A DNA stretch of 64,000 bases from an uncultured Nitrosospira sp. GTDB lineage: Bacteria; Nitrospirota; Nitrospiria; Nitrospirales; Nitrospiraceae. Shown piece by piece: positions 27,322-37,300 of the stretch. The notes beneath the pieces were generated by a model. That model was not told the origin of the DNA and did not search any database. It worked only from the letters and a program-made list of their open reading frames with translations. The stretch's first letter is position 1; every line of letters starts with the position of its first letter. Position numbers and translations under genes: made by a program. The stretch lies in NCBI GenBank assembly GCA_900696515.1, contig CAADGK010000099.1, positions 1 to 64,000 of the forward strand. Reading direction: 5' to 3'.

Positions 27322-28791
27322 ATGCATCACCGGACTCTCACAGAAAACCAACAGGGGATCGCGCTGCTTGGGGCGATGGTTATCGTCTTGCTCGTGTCGA
27401 TCCTTGCATCAACGCTCCTCGGTCTATCCGGGCAAGAGGTCGTCAGTGCTCGTGCCGGAAATCAGTTGGTCGTCGCGCAACAGCTTGCCGATGCCGCAGG
27501 TGAGCTGGCGGTCGCCTGGTTTCATGATCCACAGTCCACCGGTGGTGAACCGCGACTCGGACTCGTTCGAGAGAAGCGACAACGCGATGCCCAAGGAGGC
27601 CCGTCTTTCTTCGACCCCAATGGCCGATCCCAGTTTGTAGGGACGAGCGAACAGCCGGATGTGACCTTTCTGGCGGCAAATCCAGTTGATGAACGGCTTC
27701 TGAATGATCCTGAAGTCGGCGCCTTCCGAGCCATGCGCCACTTGGGGCATATCGAAGAGGTCAAGGTTTATGCACCATCCAATCCGGGTCTGCTCTGTAC
27801 CGTTGATGCCACGATCACCACAGGGACCACTCCCTCAGTCAAGCAGTCCGTCTTATTCCAGATGGGGGCCTTGAATCTTCGGCCGTTGAAGGCTGCCGTC
27901 CAAGTAGCACGACATCTGGGGGAATTTCGGCAGGGGAGTGAATCACCGGTCAAGGTCCATTGGGGAGATCTGCGAGTGGGCGAGACCCTTGTCCTCAGTC
28001 ATGAGAACGATATTCCGACCAAAAGCGCCATGGCAATGATAACGGGGCAGAGCTATGACGAGACGGCTCAACGCGAAGATCGCTGGGTGGAAGCGTGGGT
28101 CGGCGGACAGGTCCTGGTTACGCAACCAGATCCGGCGCAGGGACAGGGGCTTCCAGCGAATATTCACGAAGAGCAATCGCCGATTCCCGGCGTACGGCTG
28201 GATCAATGGGGTTATGAAGATCTGAAACGCATGGCGAAGCGCTTCGGACGCTACTTCGCGATTGACCGAGAAGGGCTGTTATATCCCCAAGGGCTCATAG
28301 AGCCGGGCCGAGGGCTATCTCCGGATGAGGTGTTGAAATCTCAGGTCTCGGGCGATCAACAAGGGTTGATCTTTATCGACACGCTCGATCAACTCCCGCC
28401 ACGTGCGGACAATCTCGGCGTCCTCCGAGTGCGGTCCCCCTATCTGGAAGCAACGGTCGTCATGCAGGGGCATGTCCAGATCAGTCCCAGTGGACCTGGA
28501 ACGACCATCAAGGCGCTCAGCCCGTCCTCGATCGATCTCAATGGCACCGTGGTTCGGACGGCAGTTCAGCTCCCGGGAATCCAGGTGAACGGTGTACTCT
28601 ACGCCACCGGAAATATCATGGTGACAGGAAAGTCAAAGGTGTACGGGGCAGTGGTGAGTGGCGGAACGATTGCAGGAATGGATTCACGAAGTACCATCGA
28701 AGTCTGGTACGACCATGATATCGGACAAGGATGGTTCCGCGGTCTGCCGGTCGTCTATCGTGCTCCAGGAACATGGGTCGCCAAATATTGA
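27322..28791 (+). CDS. PilX-like pilus assembly protein (set 1), large form
   Basis: 489 residues, far longer than typical PilX (about 200). N-terminus QQG before IALLGAMVIVLLVSILAST lacks the +5 Glu, as in GspK/PilX-type tip pseudopilins. The C-terminal third (VQISPSGPGTTIK, then VNGVLYATGNIMVTGKSK and VYGAVVSGGTI) has a repetitive beta-helix look resembling the C-terminal domain of large PilX-like proteins. Its position after PilW fixes the assignment; detailed function is unknown. Confidence 0.8.
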   Translation: MHHRTLTENQQGIALLGAMVIVLLVSILASTLLGLSGQEVVSARAGNQLVVAQQLADAAGELAVAWFHDPQSTGGEPRLGLVREKRQRDAQGGPSFFDPNGRSQFVGTSEQPDVTFLAANPVDERLLNDPEVGAFRAMRHLGHIEEVKVYAPSNPGLLCTVDATITTGTTPSVKQSVLFQMGALNLRPLKAAVQVARHLGEFRQGSESPVKVHWGDLRVGETLVLSHENDIPTKSAMAMITGQSYDETAQREDRWVEAWVGGQVLVTQPDPAQGQGLPANIHEEQSPIPGVRLDQWGYEDLKRMAKRFGRYFAIDREGLLYPQGLIEPGRGLSPDEVLKSQVSGDQQGLIFIDTLDQLPPRADNLGVLRVRSPYLEATVVMQGHVQISPSGPGTTIKALSPSSIDLNGTVVRTAVQLPGIQVNGVLYATGNIMVTGKSKVYGAVVSGGTIAGMDSRSTIEVWYDHDIGQGWFRGLPVVYRAPGTWVAKY

Positions 28792-28867
28792 GCGGGAAAG
28801 CGCGGCGTTTCCAATACGACGCCTTCCAAACCACATTCTAGATGTCGAGGCACAAGGAAGAACTGAC

Positions 28868-30694
28868 ATGATCGCACAAGCCGCCGGACCGCAGAACAAA
28901 CGGGAAGTCCTTTCCGTTGCAACTGTGAAAAGACTACAGGTGAACAAGAGGCCCAGAAAAAAGCCCATGGAACGCAGTCTCCTGGATTATATCCTGTATC
29001 GAGGACTCGTGAGTACCGACGCATTGGATGCGGCAATGGAAGAATCCCTCGCCCGGGAAGTCGATCTCGAGACGGTTCTCATCGACACATATCGTGTCCC
29101 GAAACCGGCTCTCGGCTCTGCGCTGAGCGAGTTTTACCAATATCCCTACCTTCCATATGACGAACGGACGATCATTGATCCGGAGCTCTTCAGAAACCTC
29201 AGCTTTGACTATCTGAGGAAAAACTCGTGGGTGCCGTTGAAGCGTCAAGGCTCGATGCTCGACATTGTCACGAATGATCCTCGCGATGTGGAAAAAGACC
29301 TGGATATGCGGCGGGCGTTCCCAGGAGCCACGATCCGCTTTTCGGTCGGCCTCCGAAGGGACATCGAACAATATCTCCTGGTCGCAGCGGGCCAAGCGAG
29401 CGGTGGCTCAATCACGAAGATCCTTGGAGAACTGGTTGATGAAGTCGGAAGCGAGCGGAACGCTGAAACAGAGCGACGGGAGATCGATGAAAACGATTCC
29501 GCCATCGTCCGGTTGGCCAACCAGATTATTGCCGAGGCCTATCGATTGGAGGCCTCAGACGTCCACATCGAGCCTTACTCCGATCGCAAAGAAACCGCGG
29601 TACGGTTCAGAGTGGACGGCACCTGCTTTACCTATATGCGGATTCCGGCCACATACCGACGCGCAATTGTGTCGCGGTTGAAAATAATGGCCAATTTGGA
29701 CATCGCCGAGCGGCGGAAGCCTCAAGACGGGAAGATCCGCCACAAGTTGGCGAAGGACCGTGAAATTGAACTACGGGTGGCGACGCTCCCTACGGCAGGC
29801 AACAATGAGGATGTTGTGTTACGGCTCTTGACCGCCAAGGAGACCATGTCCTTGGAAGCCATGGATTTTCCCTCCGGCGTGTTACGGACCGTGAAAGAGC
29901 TTTCCGAGCAGCCCCATGGCATATTCCTGTGTGTGGGACCGACCGGGTCTGGGAAGACCACGATGCTCCATGCCGTGATGAAGCACATCAATACCGATGA
30001 GCGAAAAATTTGGACGGCGGAGGATCCCATTGAGGTGACACAGGAGGGGTTGAGGCAGGTCCAAGTGCATCCCAAGATCGGGTTTACCTTTGCCTCGGCA
30101 ATGCGGGCATTTCTCCGAGCTGATCCGGATGTCATCATGATCGGAGAGATGCGCGACAAAGAGACGGCGGACACTGCCATAGAGGCGTCGCTCACCGGCC
30201 ACCTCGTGATGAGCACGCTCCACACCAATAGTGCGGTCGAAACCGTCACGCGATTGCTCGACATGGGGTGTGACGCATTCAACTTTGCCGATGCTATGCT
30301 GGGCATTCTCGCCATGCGTCTCTGTAAACGCATCTGTTCCCATTGTAAGGAAGAGTACCACCCGAGCAAGCAGGAATATGATGAGCTTGTGCAAGGATAT
30401 GGAACAAGACAGTGGGAAACGCTGGGAGTCGCCTACTCAGAGGACATGAGGCTGTATCGCGGGAAAGGATGCGAGGTCTGTAACCAGACGGGATTCAAGG
30501 GGCGGGTTGGACTGCATGAACTCCTGGTCGGTACAGAAGAGATCAAGTGCCGGATTCAGAGCAGGGCGCGTACGACTGAAATCTTGAGTGTCGCCATGCG
30601 GGATGGGATGGTCACCCTGTTGCAAGATGGCATTCAGAAAGTGTTGAAGGGCCTGACAACGTATCGCCAAGTCCGGGCCGTCGCGGTCAAGTAG
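28868..30694 (+). CDS. GspE/PilB-family assembly ATPase
   Basis: 608 residues from ATG 28868 (AAGGAAGAA site upstream); the longer track ORF runs back into the PilX-like gene. Order: N-terminal GspE/MshE-N domain (about 40-180, LLDYILYRGLVSTDALDAA), N2 domain, Walker A GPTGSGKTT at 357, Asp box, Walker B around 420 (DVIMIGEMRD), His box LMSTLHTNSAVETV and a C-terminal zinc loop with two CxxC pairs (CKRICSHCKEEY and GCEVCNQTGF). Powers pilus extension or type II-like secretion in the cytoplasm. No PilC platform or PilT retraction gene is in the window. Confidence 0.93.
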   Translation: MIAQAAGPQNKREVLSVATVKRLQVNKRPRKKPMERSLLDYILYRGLVSTDALDAAMEESLAREVDLETVLIDTYRVPKPALGSALSEFYQYPYLPYDERTIIDPELFRNLSFDYLRKNSWVPLKRQGSMLDIVTNDPRDVEKDLDMRRAFPGATIRFSVGLRRDIEQYLLVAAGQASGGSITKILGELVDEVGSERNAETERREIDENDSAIVRLANQIIAEAYRLEASDVHIEPYSDRKETAVRFRVDGTCFTYMRIPATYRRAIVSRLKIMANLDIAERRKPQDGKIRHKLAKDREIELRVATLPTAGNNEDVVLRLLTAKETMSLEAMDFPSGVLRTVKELSEQPHGIFLCVGPTGSGKTTMLHAVMKHINTDERKIWTAEDPIEVTQEGLRQVQVHPKIGFTFASAMRAFLRADPDVIMIGEMRDKETADTAIEASLTGHLVMSTLHTNSAVETVTRLLDMGCDAFNFADAMLGILAMRLCKRICSHCKEEYHPSKQEYDELVQGYGTRQWETLGVAYSEDMRLYRGKGCEVCNQTGFKGRVGLHELLVGTEEIKCRIQSRARTTEILSVAMRDGMVTLLQDGIQKVLKGLTTYRQVRAVAVK

Positions 30695-31154
30695 CAAAAC
30701 CTTTCAATGTGCAGTGAGGGAGTCTGCTCAAGCAGGCCGACAAACGGAATTCGACCGGATCAGTACTTCTGGTGAGATCCGGGCACACTCGAGTTCCCAT
30801 CGCTTTTCAGAGACACGCCGAATTCAATCAATCTCGATAGCTTTCTCCTCGAATCATCGGTTGGATAGCTTGTCGATGCTAGGAGTGGGGCATTCCCTCA
30901 CGCGCATTGCCGGTATGCTGGCCTTGACCGTTCCGCCGGAAGACGGCCCCTGATCGGCCTGTACAAAACCGTACAACATCCCGGCCGAAAATTGTCGCTC
31001 CTGAGCACGGAAAGGGACCGACTTACTATAGGCTATGAAGAAAGAGAGGACCATAAAATCAACAGGTTAGTTGACAAGGCAGGGCTGCCTGGAGCGGCAT
31101 GTCCCTTGCTTTGGCTTCGCACGCAAGAAGGTGTCTCCTAAGGATAATTTTAAG
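30695..31154. other. Intergenic region between ATPase and second minor-pilin set
   Basis: 460 bases without a convincing gene. The 79-codon ORF at 30714 has no family features. The end of the region holds the candidate sigma-54 promoter described separately, and TACTAT at 31024-31029 is an isolated -10-like box. A small inverted repeat GGCAG-GG-CTGCC lies near 31080. No terminator with a T run was found after the ATPase gene. Confidence 0.5.
31095..31110 (+). promoter_or_regulatory. Candidate sigma-54 promoter of second minor-pilin set
   Basis: cGGCATG-N4-TTGCT: GG and GC are at exact 12-base phasing and the -12 box is perfect. Predicted start about 34 bases before the FimT ATG at 31155, almost the same distance as in set 1. 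Sigma-54 control of pilin genes is known in other bacteria. Confidence 0.45.
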
Positions 31155-31613
31155 ATGAATGGTAGTCCGTTGCATGACGCCAGAGGGTTTACGCTGATTG
31201 AGATGGCTGTTATCGGTGCCATTGTGAGCGTCACCACCATGATCGCAATTCCCTCCTTTACGCAATGGAAGACGAATTATCAGATGAAACAAGCGGCAAT
31301 GGAGCTGGTGGGAAATTTGAACCTCGCGCGTGCGGCTGCGATGAGCAGAGGCACCGGGATAACGGTGACGACAGCGCTTGAAAGCGGGAGAGCTACGCTG
31401 ACGTTTGGAGGGGTATTCCCCCCCGTCATCCTCAATGAGGGAGTCGCAAATATTACTGTGGCAGCCGTAGGGTTCAACATGTTTGGGTTGCGGGCGGGTG
31501 GCGGTACGGTCAACACACAGATCACCCTGACCCCGTCCCAAGGAACGGCCTATTCGGTCACTGTGACTCCCTCCGGAAAGGTCGACTGGTGTGCCATGGC
31601 CAGTTGCTCGTGA
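31155..31613 (+). CDS. Type IV minor pilin, FimT/GspH-like (set 2)
   Basis: 152 residues from ATG 31155, with AAGGA about 10 bases upstream; the earlier start in the track is unlikely. Leader MNGSPLHDARG, cleavage before FTLIE (Glu +5), then MAVIGAIVSVTTMIAIPSF. C-terminus is a GspH-like beta domain ending SGKVDWCAMASCS, with a cysteine pair that may form a disulfide. First gene of the second pilin set. Confidence 0.9.
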   Translation: MNGSPLHDARGFTLIEMAVIGAIVSVTTMIAIPSFTQWKTNYQMKQAAMELVGNLNLARAAAMSRGTGITVTTALESGRATLTFGGVFPPVILNEGVANITVAAVGFNMFGLRAGGGTVNTQITLTPSQGTAYSVTVTPSGKVDWCAMASCS

Positions 31614-31639
31614 GTGGGCGACCAGGGAACACAGACTAT

Positions 31640-32146
31640 ATGAACTATCCACGAAGGATCGGACATGAGGGCGGCTTCACCATGATCGAAGCGCTGATGG
31701 CCGGCGCAATTCTGAGCATCGTGCTGCTGGGAATTGCGGGGTCTCAAGCCGCATCGTTTTCAAAGAACGCCCAGTCAAAAGACACCACGGTGGTGACGAA
31801 TTTCGGCGTCGAAATGTTTGAGCGGATACAGAGTAATCGACAAAGGATATTGGACTACAACGGCATTGATACGACCGCCTCAACTCCCTGTCCGCAAGTG
31901 ACCACGGCTCAGCGACAAGCTCTTGCCGATTGTCAACAGTGGCGAACCGCCCTGACAGCGTCCAACATCAACGGTGTGCGAGGGACTGTGACGGCCACCC
32001 GACTCGACCCCGATCCGACTACGGGGGCGGTGAGCCTGAACCGTACCAATGTCGACATCGTGGTTACGTGGAATACGTCAGCAGGGAGCGGGACGTCCAT
32101 GCAGTCCAAGACCATGACCTTTCGGACCATTGTCGCTCCGGAATGA
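31640..32146 (+). CDS. Type IV minor pilin, PilV-like (set 2)
   Basis: 168 residues from ATG 31640, which follows the FimT stop; the track start at 31589 lies inside FimT. Leader ends HEGG before FTMIE (Glu +5), then ALMAGAILSIVLLGIAGSQ. The PilV identity rests on position and on the NFGVEMFERIQSNRQ segment typical of PilV proteins. No strong ribosome site, so coupling to FimT is likely. Confidence 0.88.
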   Translation: MNYPRRIGHEGGFTMIEALMAGAILSIVLLGIAGSQAASFSKNAQSKDTTVVTNFGVEMFERIQSNRQRILDYNGIDTTASTPCPQVTTAQRQALADCQQWRTALTASNINGVRGTVTATRLDPDPTTGAVSLNRTNVDIVVTWNTSAGSGTSMQSKTMTFRTIVAPE

Positions 32147-32167
32147 CCCTTCAGGAGATGCAAGCGA

Positions 32168-33283
32168 ATGAGAACTGATCGGACCACCAGGTACGACATG
32201 CGCCATGAAGCCGGCCTGACGCTGATCGAGGTACTGATTGCGGTCACTGTGGGACTCGGGGTCATCGCTGCGGCGTTGTCCATGCTGGTCATGAGTCAAA
32301 AAGCTACCACGGTCAATGAGCAGGTGGTCGAGACTCAGCAGAATGTCCGGGTCGCAATGGAACTGCTCGCTCGGGATGTGCGGCTGGCCAGCTATAACTA
32401 TGTGGCGAGTGCGCCAGGGGCACCGACTGTCGGGACCTGCAGCGTGACCAACGGAGCCGTTCCCCGTCCCGTCGGTATTCGCCCAATAGATCAGAATCCC
32501 GCAGGCGCTGATACCGGTCCCGATAGTATTTCAATGGTCGTGCCGCTACTTACTGATGTCGTCACGCCGTGGGTTCTCTCGGCAAATGTCGGAGGAACAG
32601 GGATTGATCCGGTTCCCTTCAATTCGCTCCCTCTGAGCGCAGCGGCCATCACCGATATGGTCGGTCAAGGGCTAGTCGTCGGGTCCGTAGTTTCCATCGG
32701 CGGAGGCGGGGTAAGGACTGTATCGGCGGTCAACGCAACCTCACTCACGCTCTCCAGCCATATCGAGGGGAAATTTCCTGCACAAACACCGGTCTATTTA
32801 CTTCAATGCGTCACATACGCAGTTGCAACGGCGACGGCGACCTGCGGCACGGGGAACAGCACTTGCCTGACAAGAAATGGAGTGGCCTTAGTCGATGGAA
32901 TCGAGGACATCCAACTCTCATACGGTTGTGATGGCTGCAGTACTGCCGCGCCAAATCCCCTATCGCCGGACGGGGTGATCGATGAAATAGACGGTGTGAA
33001 TACGACGAGCGGGCCATCGATCAATGATTTTGTCACGAATCATGCTTGGAATTTCCCCCCGATGTTGCCTGAGACCATCAAACAAGTCCAGATCAGCGTG
33101 GCGGGCAGGCAGATGACGCCCGACCAAGGCTTGGGCGAGATTTCTACGCCAGGACTCAATACGAGCGGACCGGTGATCATGAGCGATCACAATCCTTCAC
33201 TCGATTCCGGCTATGACGCGTCGGCGTATTCGAAGTTCAGACGGCGGATCGTCACGAGAGTGCTGCAGCCACGGAATTTATGA
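32168..33283 (+). CDS. Type IV minor pilin, PilW-like (set 2)
   Basis: 371 residues. Leader MRTDRTTRYDMRHEAG, cleavage before LTLIE (Glu +5), then VLIAVTVGLGVIAAALSML. The QQNVRVAMELLARDVRLASY segment is the PilW/GspJ helix signature. The C-terminal domain is larger than in set 1 and has two CxxC-like loops (TCGTGNSTC and CDGC). Stop overlaps the PilX start by ATGA. Confidence 0.9.
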   Translation: MRTDRTTRYDMRHEAGLTLIEVLIAVTVGLGVIAAALSMLVMSQKATTVNEQVVETQQNVRVAMELLARDVRLASYNYVASAPGAPTVGTCSVTNGAVPRPVGIRPIDQNPAGADTGPDSISMVVPLLTDVVTPWVLSANVGGTGIDPVPFNSLPLSAAAITDMVGQGLVVGSVVSIGGGGVRTVSAVNATSLTLSSHIEGKFPAQTPVYLLQCVTYAVATATATCGTGNSTCLTRNGVALVDGIEDIQLSYGCDGCSTAAPNPLSPDGVIDEIDGVNTTSGPSINDFVTNHAWNFPPMLPETIKQVQISVAGRQMTPDQGLGEISTPGLNTSGPVIMSDHNPSLDSGYDASAYSKFRRRIVTRVLQPRNL

Positions 33284-33918
33284 GGGTATTCAGGATGGGA
33301 TCCGAGGAGAAACTGGGGGTGCAAGGAGTGAATCGGGATCGGATGGGAGAACGGGGAGTTGCCTTGTTGACCGTCATGATCATCATGCTCTTGATGGTGG
33401 TGTTGGCGATCTCCGCGATTACCGTGACGGGGCTGGAGACCAGGATGTCAGGATTCGTCAACACAAAGGAAGCGATGTCGACGGCCGCGGAATCTTGCGA
33501 GGGGACGGCGGTGAACATTATTCAGCAGACGTTGTATTACTCAGAAATAAAATCGGAGTTCCTCAGCAGCGCGACGATCCCGGGGCCGGTTCCGGCGTCA
33601 AACAGCGCGATTCTCTACAGCGAAATTTCGGGCCAACCTCTTCCTCCGCCCGCTCCTGCCAATACAATCGGAGAAAACTACGGTGATGACGCATCAGCTG
33701 TGCCGAATCTGACGCTGAGCCTTCCGGGGGCGACGGTGAATGGGGATATTGATCGACTGTTCAAGCGCCGCAAAGAAGGTTCAGGGGAGATCAAAGAGAT
33801 CGTCTATCGCATTACCTGTGTCGCGACCAACACAGCCATGGGGACGAAAAGTACGGTCACGTCCGTATATAGCTGCACCGTCGGTGAAACCTGCATGAAA
33901 CAAATCGGGGGGGCCTAG
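33280..33918 (+). CDS. Type IV minor pilin, PilX-like (set 2)
   Basis: 212 residues, normal PilX length. Leader ends GERG before VALLTVMIIMLLMVVLAISA, lacking +5 Glu as usual for PilX. The ETRMSGFVNTKEAMSTAAESCEG segment is the PilX N-terminal signature. Coupled to PilW and followed by a small exported protein and PilY1, the order seen in proteobacterial pilVWXY operons. Confidence 0.9.
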   Translation: MRVFRMGSEEKLGVQGVNRDRMGERGVALLTVMIIMLLMVVLAISAITVTGLETRMSGFVNTKEAMSTAAESCEGTAVNIIQQTLYYSEIKSEFLSSATIPGPVPASNSAILYSEISGQPLPPPAPANTIGENYGDDASAVPNLTLSLPGATVNGDIDRLFKRRKEGSGEIKEIVYRITCVATNTAMGTKSTVTSVYSCTVGETCMKQIGGA

Positions 33919-33929
33919 GAGGTAGGGCG

Positions 33930-34253
33930 ATGAGCAGAGCAAGGCTGGGCAACAGGTTTGTGGCCGGGGCGTTGTTTCTAGGGATTACCTGGTCCATCGT
34001 CGTGCCGTTTGTTGATGCTGAGGTGATTCCCGCCGCCGTACTGGCGAGTTTCAAGAAGGGAACGGTCGATGCTGTCTCTACGGCATCGATTCGGATCAGC
34101 GGGACGGATTACCGAGTCCAGTCTGACGCCAAGGTCATGGATCACAAGGAGAACGAGATCACCCTGGAAGAAGTATTTCTGCGGTCCGAGGCAAAGTTTC
34201 ACCTCAACAAGCTCGGCGAGATCGACATGATGATCGTGATGAGACCTCAGTAA
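33930..34253 (+). CDS. Small exported protein in pilus operon
   Basis: 107 residues; not recognised. Signal peptide about 1-30 (FVAGALFLGITWSIVVPFVDA). The mature part reads as a small beta-rich domain (GTVDAVSTASIRISGTDYRV, then EITLEEVFLRSEAKFHLN). GGAGG ribosome site 8 bases upstream. Its position between PilX and PilY1, where PilE or other small genes sit in other species, suggests a periplasmic helper of pilus assembly. Confidence 0.75.
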   Translation: MSRARLGNRFVAGALFLGITWSIVVPFVDAEVIPAAVLASFKKGTVDAVSTASIRISGTDYRVQSDAKVMDHKENEITLEEVFLRSEAKFHLNKLGEIDMMIVMRPQ

Positions 34254-34347
34254 GGCAACGGACCTACCCAGAGTGCAAAAGCGGTTCTCATCACCCTTGC
34301 GTCGCGACATTCACACGAGCTGTGTGACTGAGCAGTAGGAGGAAGAC

Positions 34348-37300
34348 ATGGCGAAACGGTGGACCATCAAAACGTTTGCGACCCTGACATTCGTCGTAAC
34401 CGGAACCTGGTTTCTGCCGAGCCTTGTGCAAGCAACCGTGCCTGTGCGTGTCAATGCCGACTATGCGTCCTCACCGCCGTTCGTTTCCAACATCGCGACG
34501 CCGAACATCCTAGTCGTGATGGATAACTCGGGAAGTATGTCCAACCGGGCCTGTGAATCTGCAAGCTGCGGAGTGTTGCCGGATGGAACGACGTCCACGA
34601 CCACAACCTTCCTGGCCACCACCCGGTACAACGGATTTGCCGATCCCCTGCGGTGCTATGTGTGGGACGCAGGGGACAACCGGTTTGAGAACGGCGCGGT
34701 GAAAACGGCGCTCAATAGCGCCTGTGCAGGGACGGAATGGGACGGCAATTTCATCAATTGGGCCAGCTTCCGGCGATTCGATGCGGTGAAGAAGGCTATG
34801 ACGGGCGGCACCTGCTGGCATCCGACTGCGTCGCCGGTGCGGAATGCGGATGGAACCTGTAAACCTTCCGGCACGCCCTCGTTGCCGACCGTCAAGGTGC
34901 AGAATCTCGGCACCAGCGTTGAGACAACACCCGCAATTCCCTATGCCGGTGGCACCGGTAATACGACCTATGTCGGGCGAATCCCGACCGCAATGCATCC
35001 GGGGAATCCAGCCAATCTCTTTATGCACTACGAGGCCGATGGCGACATGTGTATTGACGATGAGAATGGAACTTCCTGCGGCAATCCTGGGTCGTCGGAT
35101 GGAGATGCCTTCGTCGAAACGGAACTCAATGAGATTGCCTTCGCGATGTATAGTGAACCCACAGGAGTGATTCAGCAGATCGGGGACAAGGCCCGCTTTG
35201 GTCTTGCCGTGTTCAACGGTTCAGGTTCGGACAATGGGATCAAGGTCTTGACCGGCATCGGCTCACGGCAATCCATCGATTTCAACGGATCCACGGTCGA
35301 AACGTTCAACACAAACACGGCGGCTATGGTCGACGCGGTCGATGAGGCCTATCCGACGACCTGGACGCCCCTTGCGGAGAGTTTGTACGATGCAGTTCGA
35401 TATGTGGCCCAGATCAACTCTGCCTATTATCCCACCGTGTATACATTTCCCATCGCGTTTTCCGGAGGGAGTTCGAATGGCGTCGGTTTTCAAGGGAACG
35501 GCGTCGGGTCAATCGGCGGCAGTGAAGTCTCGGCATTGATTTCCGGCGAGACCTGCCCGTCGGGCTACATTACCAGCGCCTGTGGACGCGATCCCTACTT
35601 CTTCGCGGCCAATCACACGCCGGCCTGGGCGAGCACCTCTCAAGTCGTGAATTGTTGCAAGACCTTCATCCTCATCTTTACAGATGGAGAGCCGACACAG
35701 GATCAGAACATTCCGAGCGGATTGCGGGATAATGCCTACAACGGGGTCGATTGCACCAATAGTGATGGTGCCGTGCCCCCTCGTCCCGTCGATGGGACGT
35801 GCAATACCCATTCGTCAACACCCTTCACCGACCTGCTGGGCGAGCGAAAGACCGATTATGCCAGCAATGGCAGCGGGTATCTGGATTCCGTCGCGTTCTG
35901 GGCGCACACCAACGACATGCGTCCCTGCAGCGGGACCAGTGATGGGACGATTGCGGTGATCGGTGAGACCGGCCACTGCTTGTCTGGCATGCAAAACGTC
36001 ACGGTCTATACATTTTTTGCCTTCGGAAACATCAACGGGCGTGGGCTCCTCGCCCAAACGGCCAGATTGGGTGCATTTGATGATGCGAACGGGAACGGAA
36101 TTCCAGATGTCGGAGAATGGGACAAGGAGAACAATTATACCGGCACCACCGGAGCGGATGGCATCCCCGATGCCTATTTTGAGTCGTCCGATGTTGACGA
36201 CATTCAGAATAAGATGTTGGCAACGCTCTCCAGTATCATCAGGAAGAGCTCGTCCGGTGCGGCGGTCTCCGTCTTAGCCACATCCAGTACCGGCGAGGGC
36301 GCCCTCTATCAAGCCTATTTTTATCCAAGCACTCAAGTGGGGACGAGAGATGTGACATGGACCGGATACACGCAGAGTCTGTGGGTCGATACGTTCGGAA
36401 ACATGCGTGAAGATACGGACGGTGATGGGAAACAGGATTACCTCGTGGATCTTATCGTGAAAACGCGGCTCGATCCCGCAACCGGCATCGTTTATGTCGA
36501 CAAGTACATCGACGCTGATGGAAACGGGATTGCGGATGATCGGAATTCCGACGGAGTCCTCACTCAGACAGACTGCTACGAGTGCGGCACGTTACTCAGC
36601 GAGATGAAGCCCATCTGGGAGGCGGGGAAACAGCTGGCCTTGAAGGACGCGAGTACGAGAACGATTCTGACGTGGGTCGACGTCAATAATGACAAGATCG
36701 TCGATGCGTCCGAGCAGATAGATTTCACGACGGCCAACTCCGCGACGTTGAGCCCATATCTTCGTGCCGAAACGGCTGTGGGGGCCGTGTACACGGCCGA
36801 TGCCATCATCAACTTCATCCGCGGATGCGAGGTCGCAACGTGCGCCGAGCAGGCAAGCTTGCGAGATCGTCGCCTCACGGTCGGCAGCAGCGGACTCAAG
36901 ACCTGGAAGCTCGGGGATGTCATCAACGCACCTCCGACAATCGTTGCCGCCCCGAGAGATCGCTATGACATTATCGAAGGAGACCCAAGTTACACGGCGT
37001 TTTTCATCAAATATCGAACGCGCCGCCAGGTGGCCTATGTGGGCGCCAATGACGGGATGCTCCATGCGTTCAATGCGGGGTATTATCGTCCGGGAGACGA
37101 TCCGAGCACCACGACCGTGATCGAACACGGGAGGTTCACCCGTACTCCGAACGACAACAGCGGCGGCCCATTGCTGGGTGAGGAGCTGTGGGGCTTCATT
37201 CCATACGAGCTGTTGCCTCACTTGCAGTGGTTGACGCGGTCTGATTATCAGCATGTGTACTATGTCGACATGCCTCCAGTGGTAAAGGATGTCAGGATCT

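Noticed and set aside
30714-30953. 79-codon ORF after the ATPase gene
   Set aside because: Low-complexity composition, no ribosome site and no recognisable motif; treated as intergenic.
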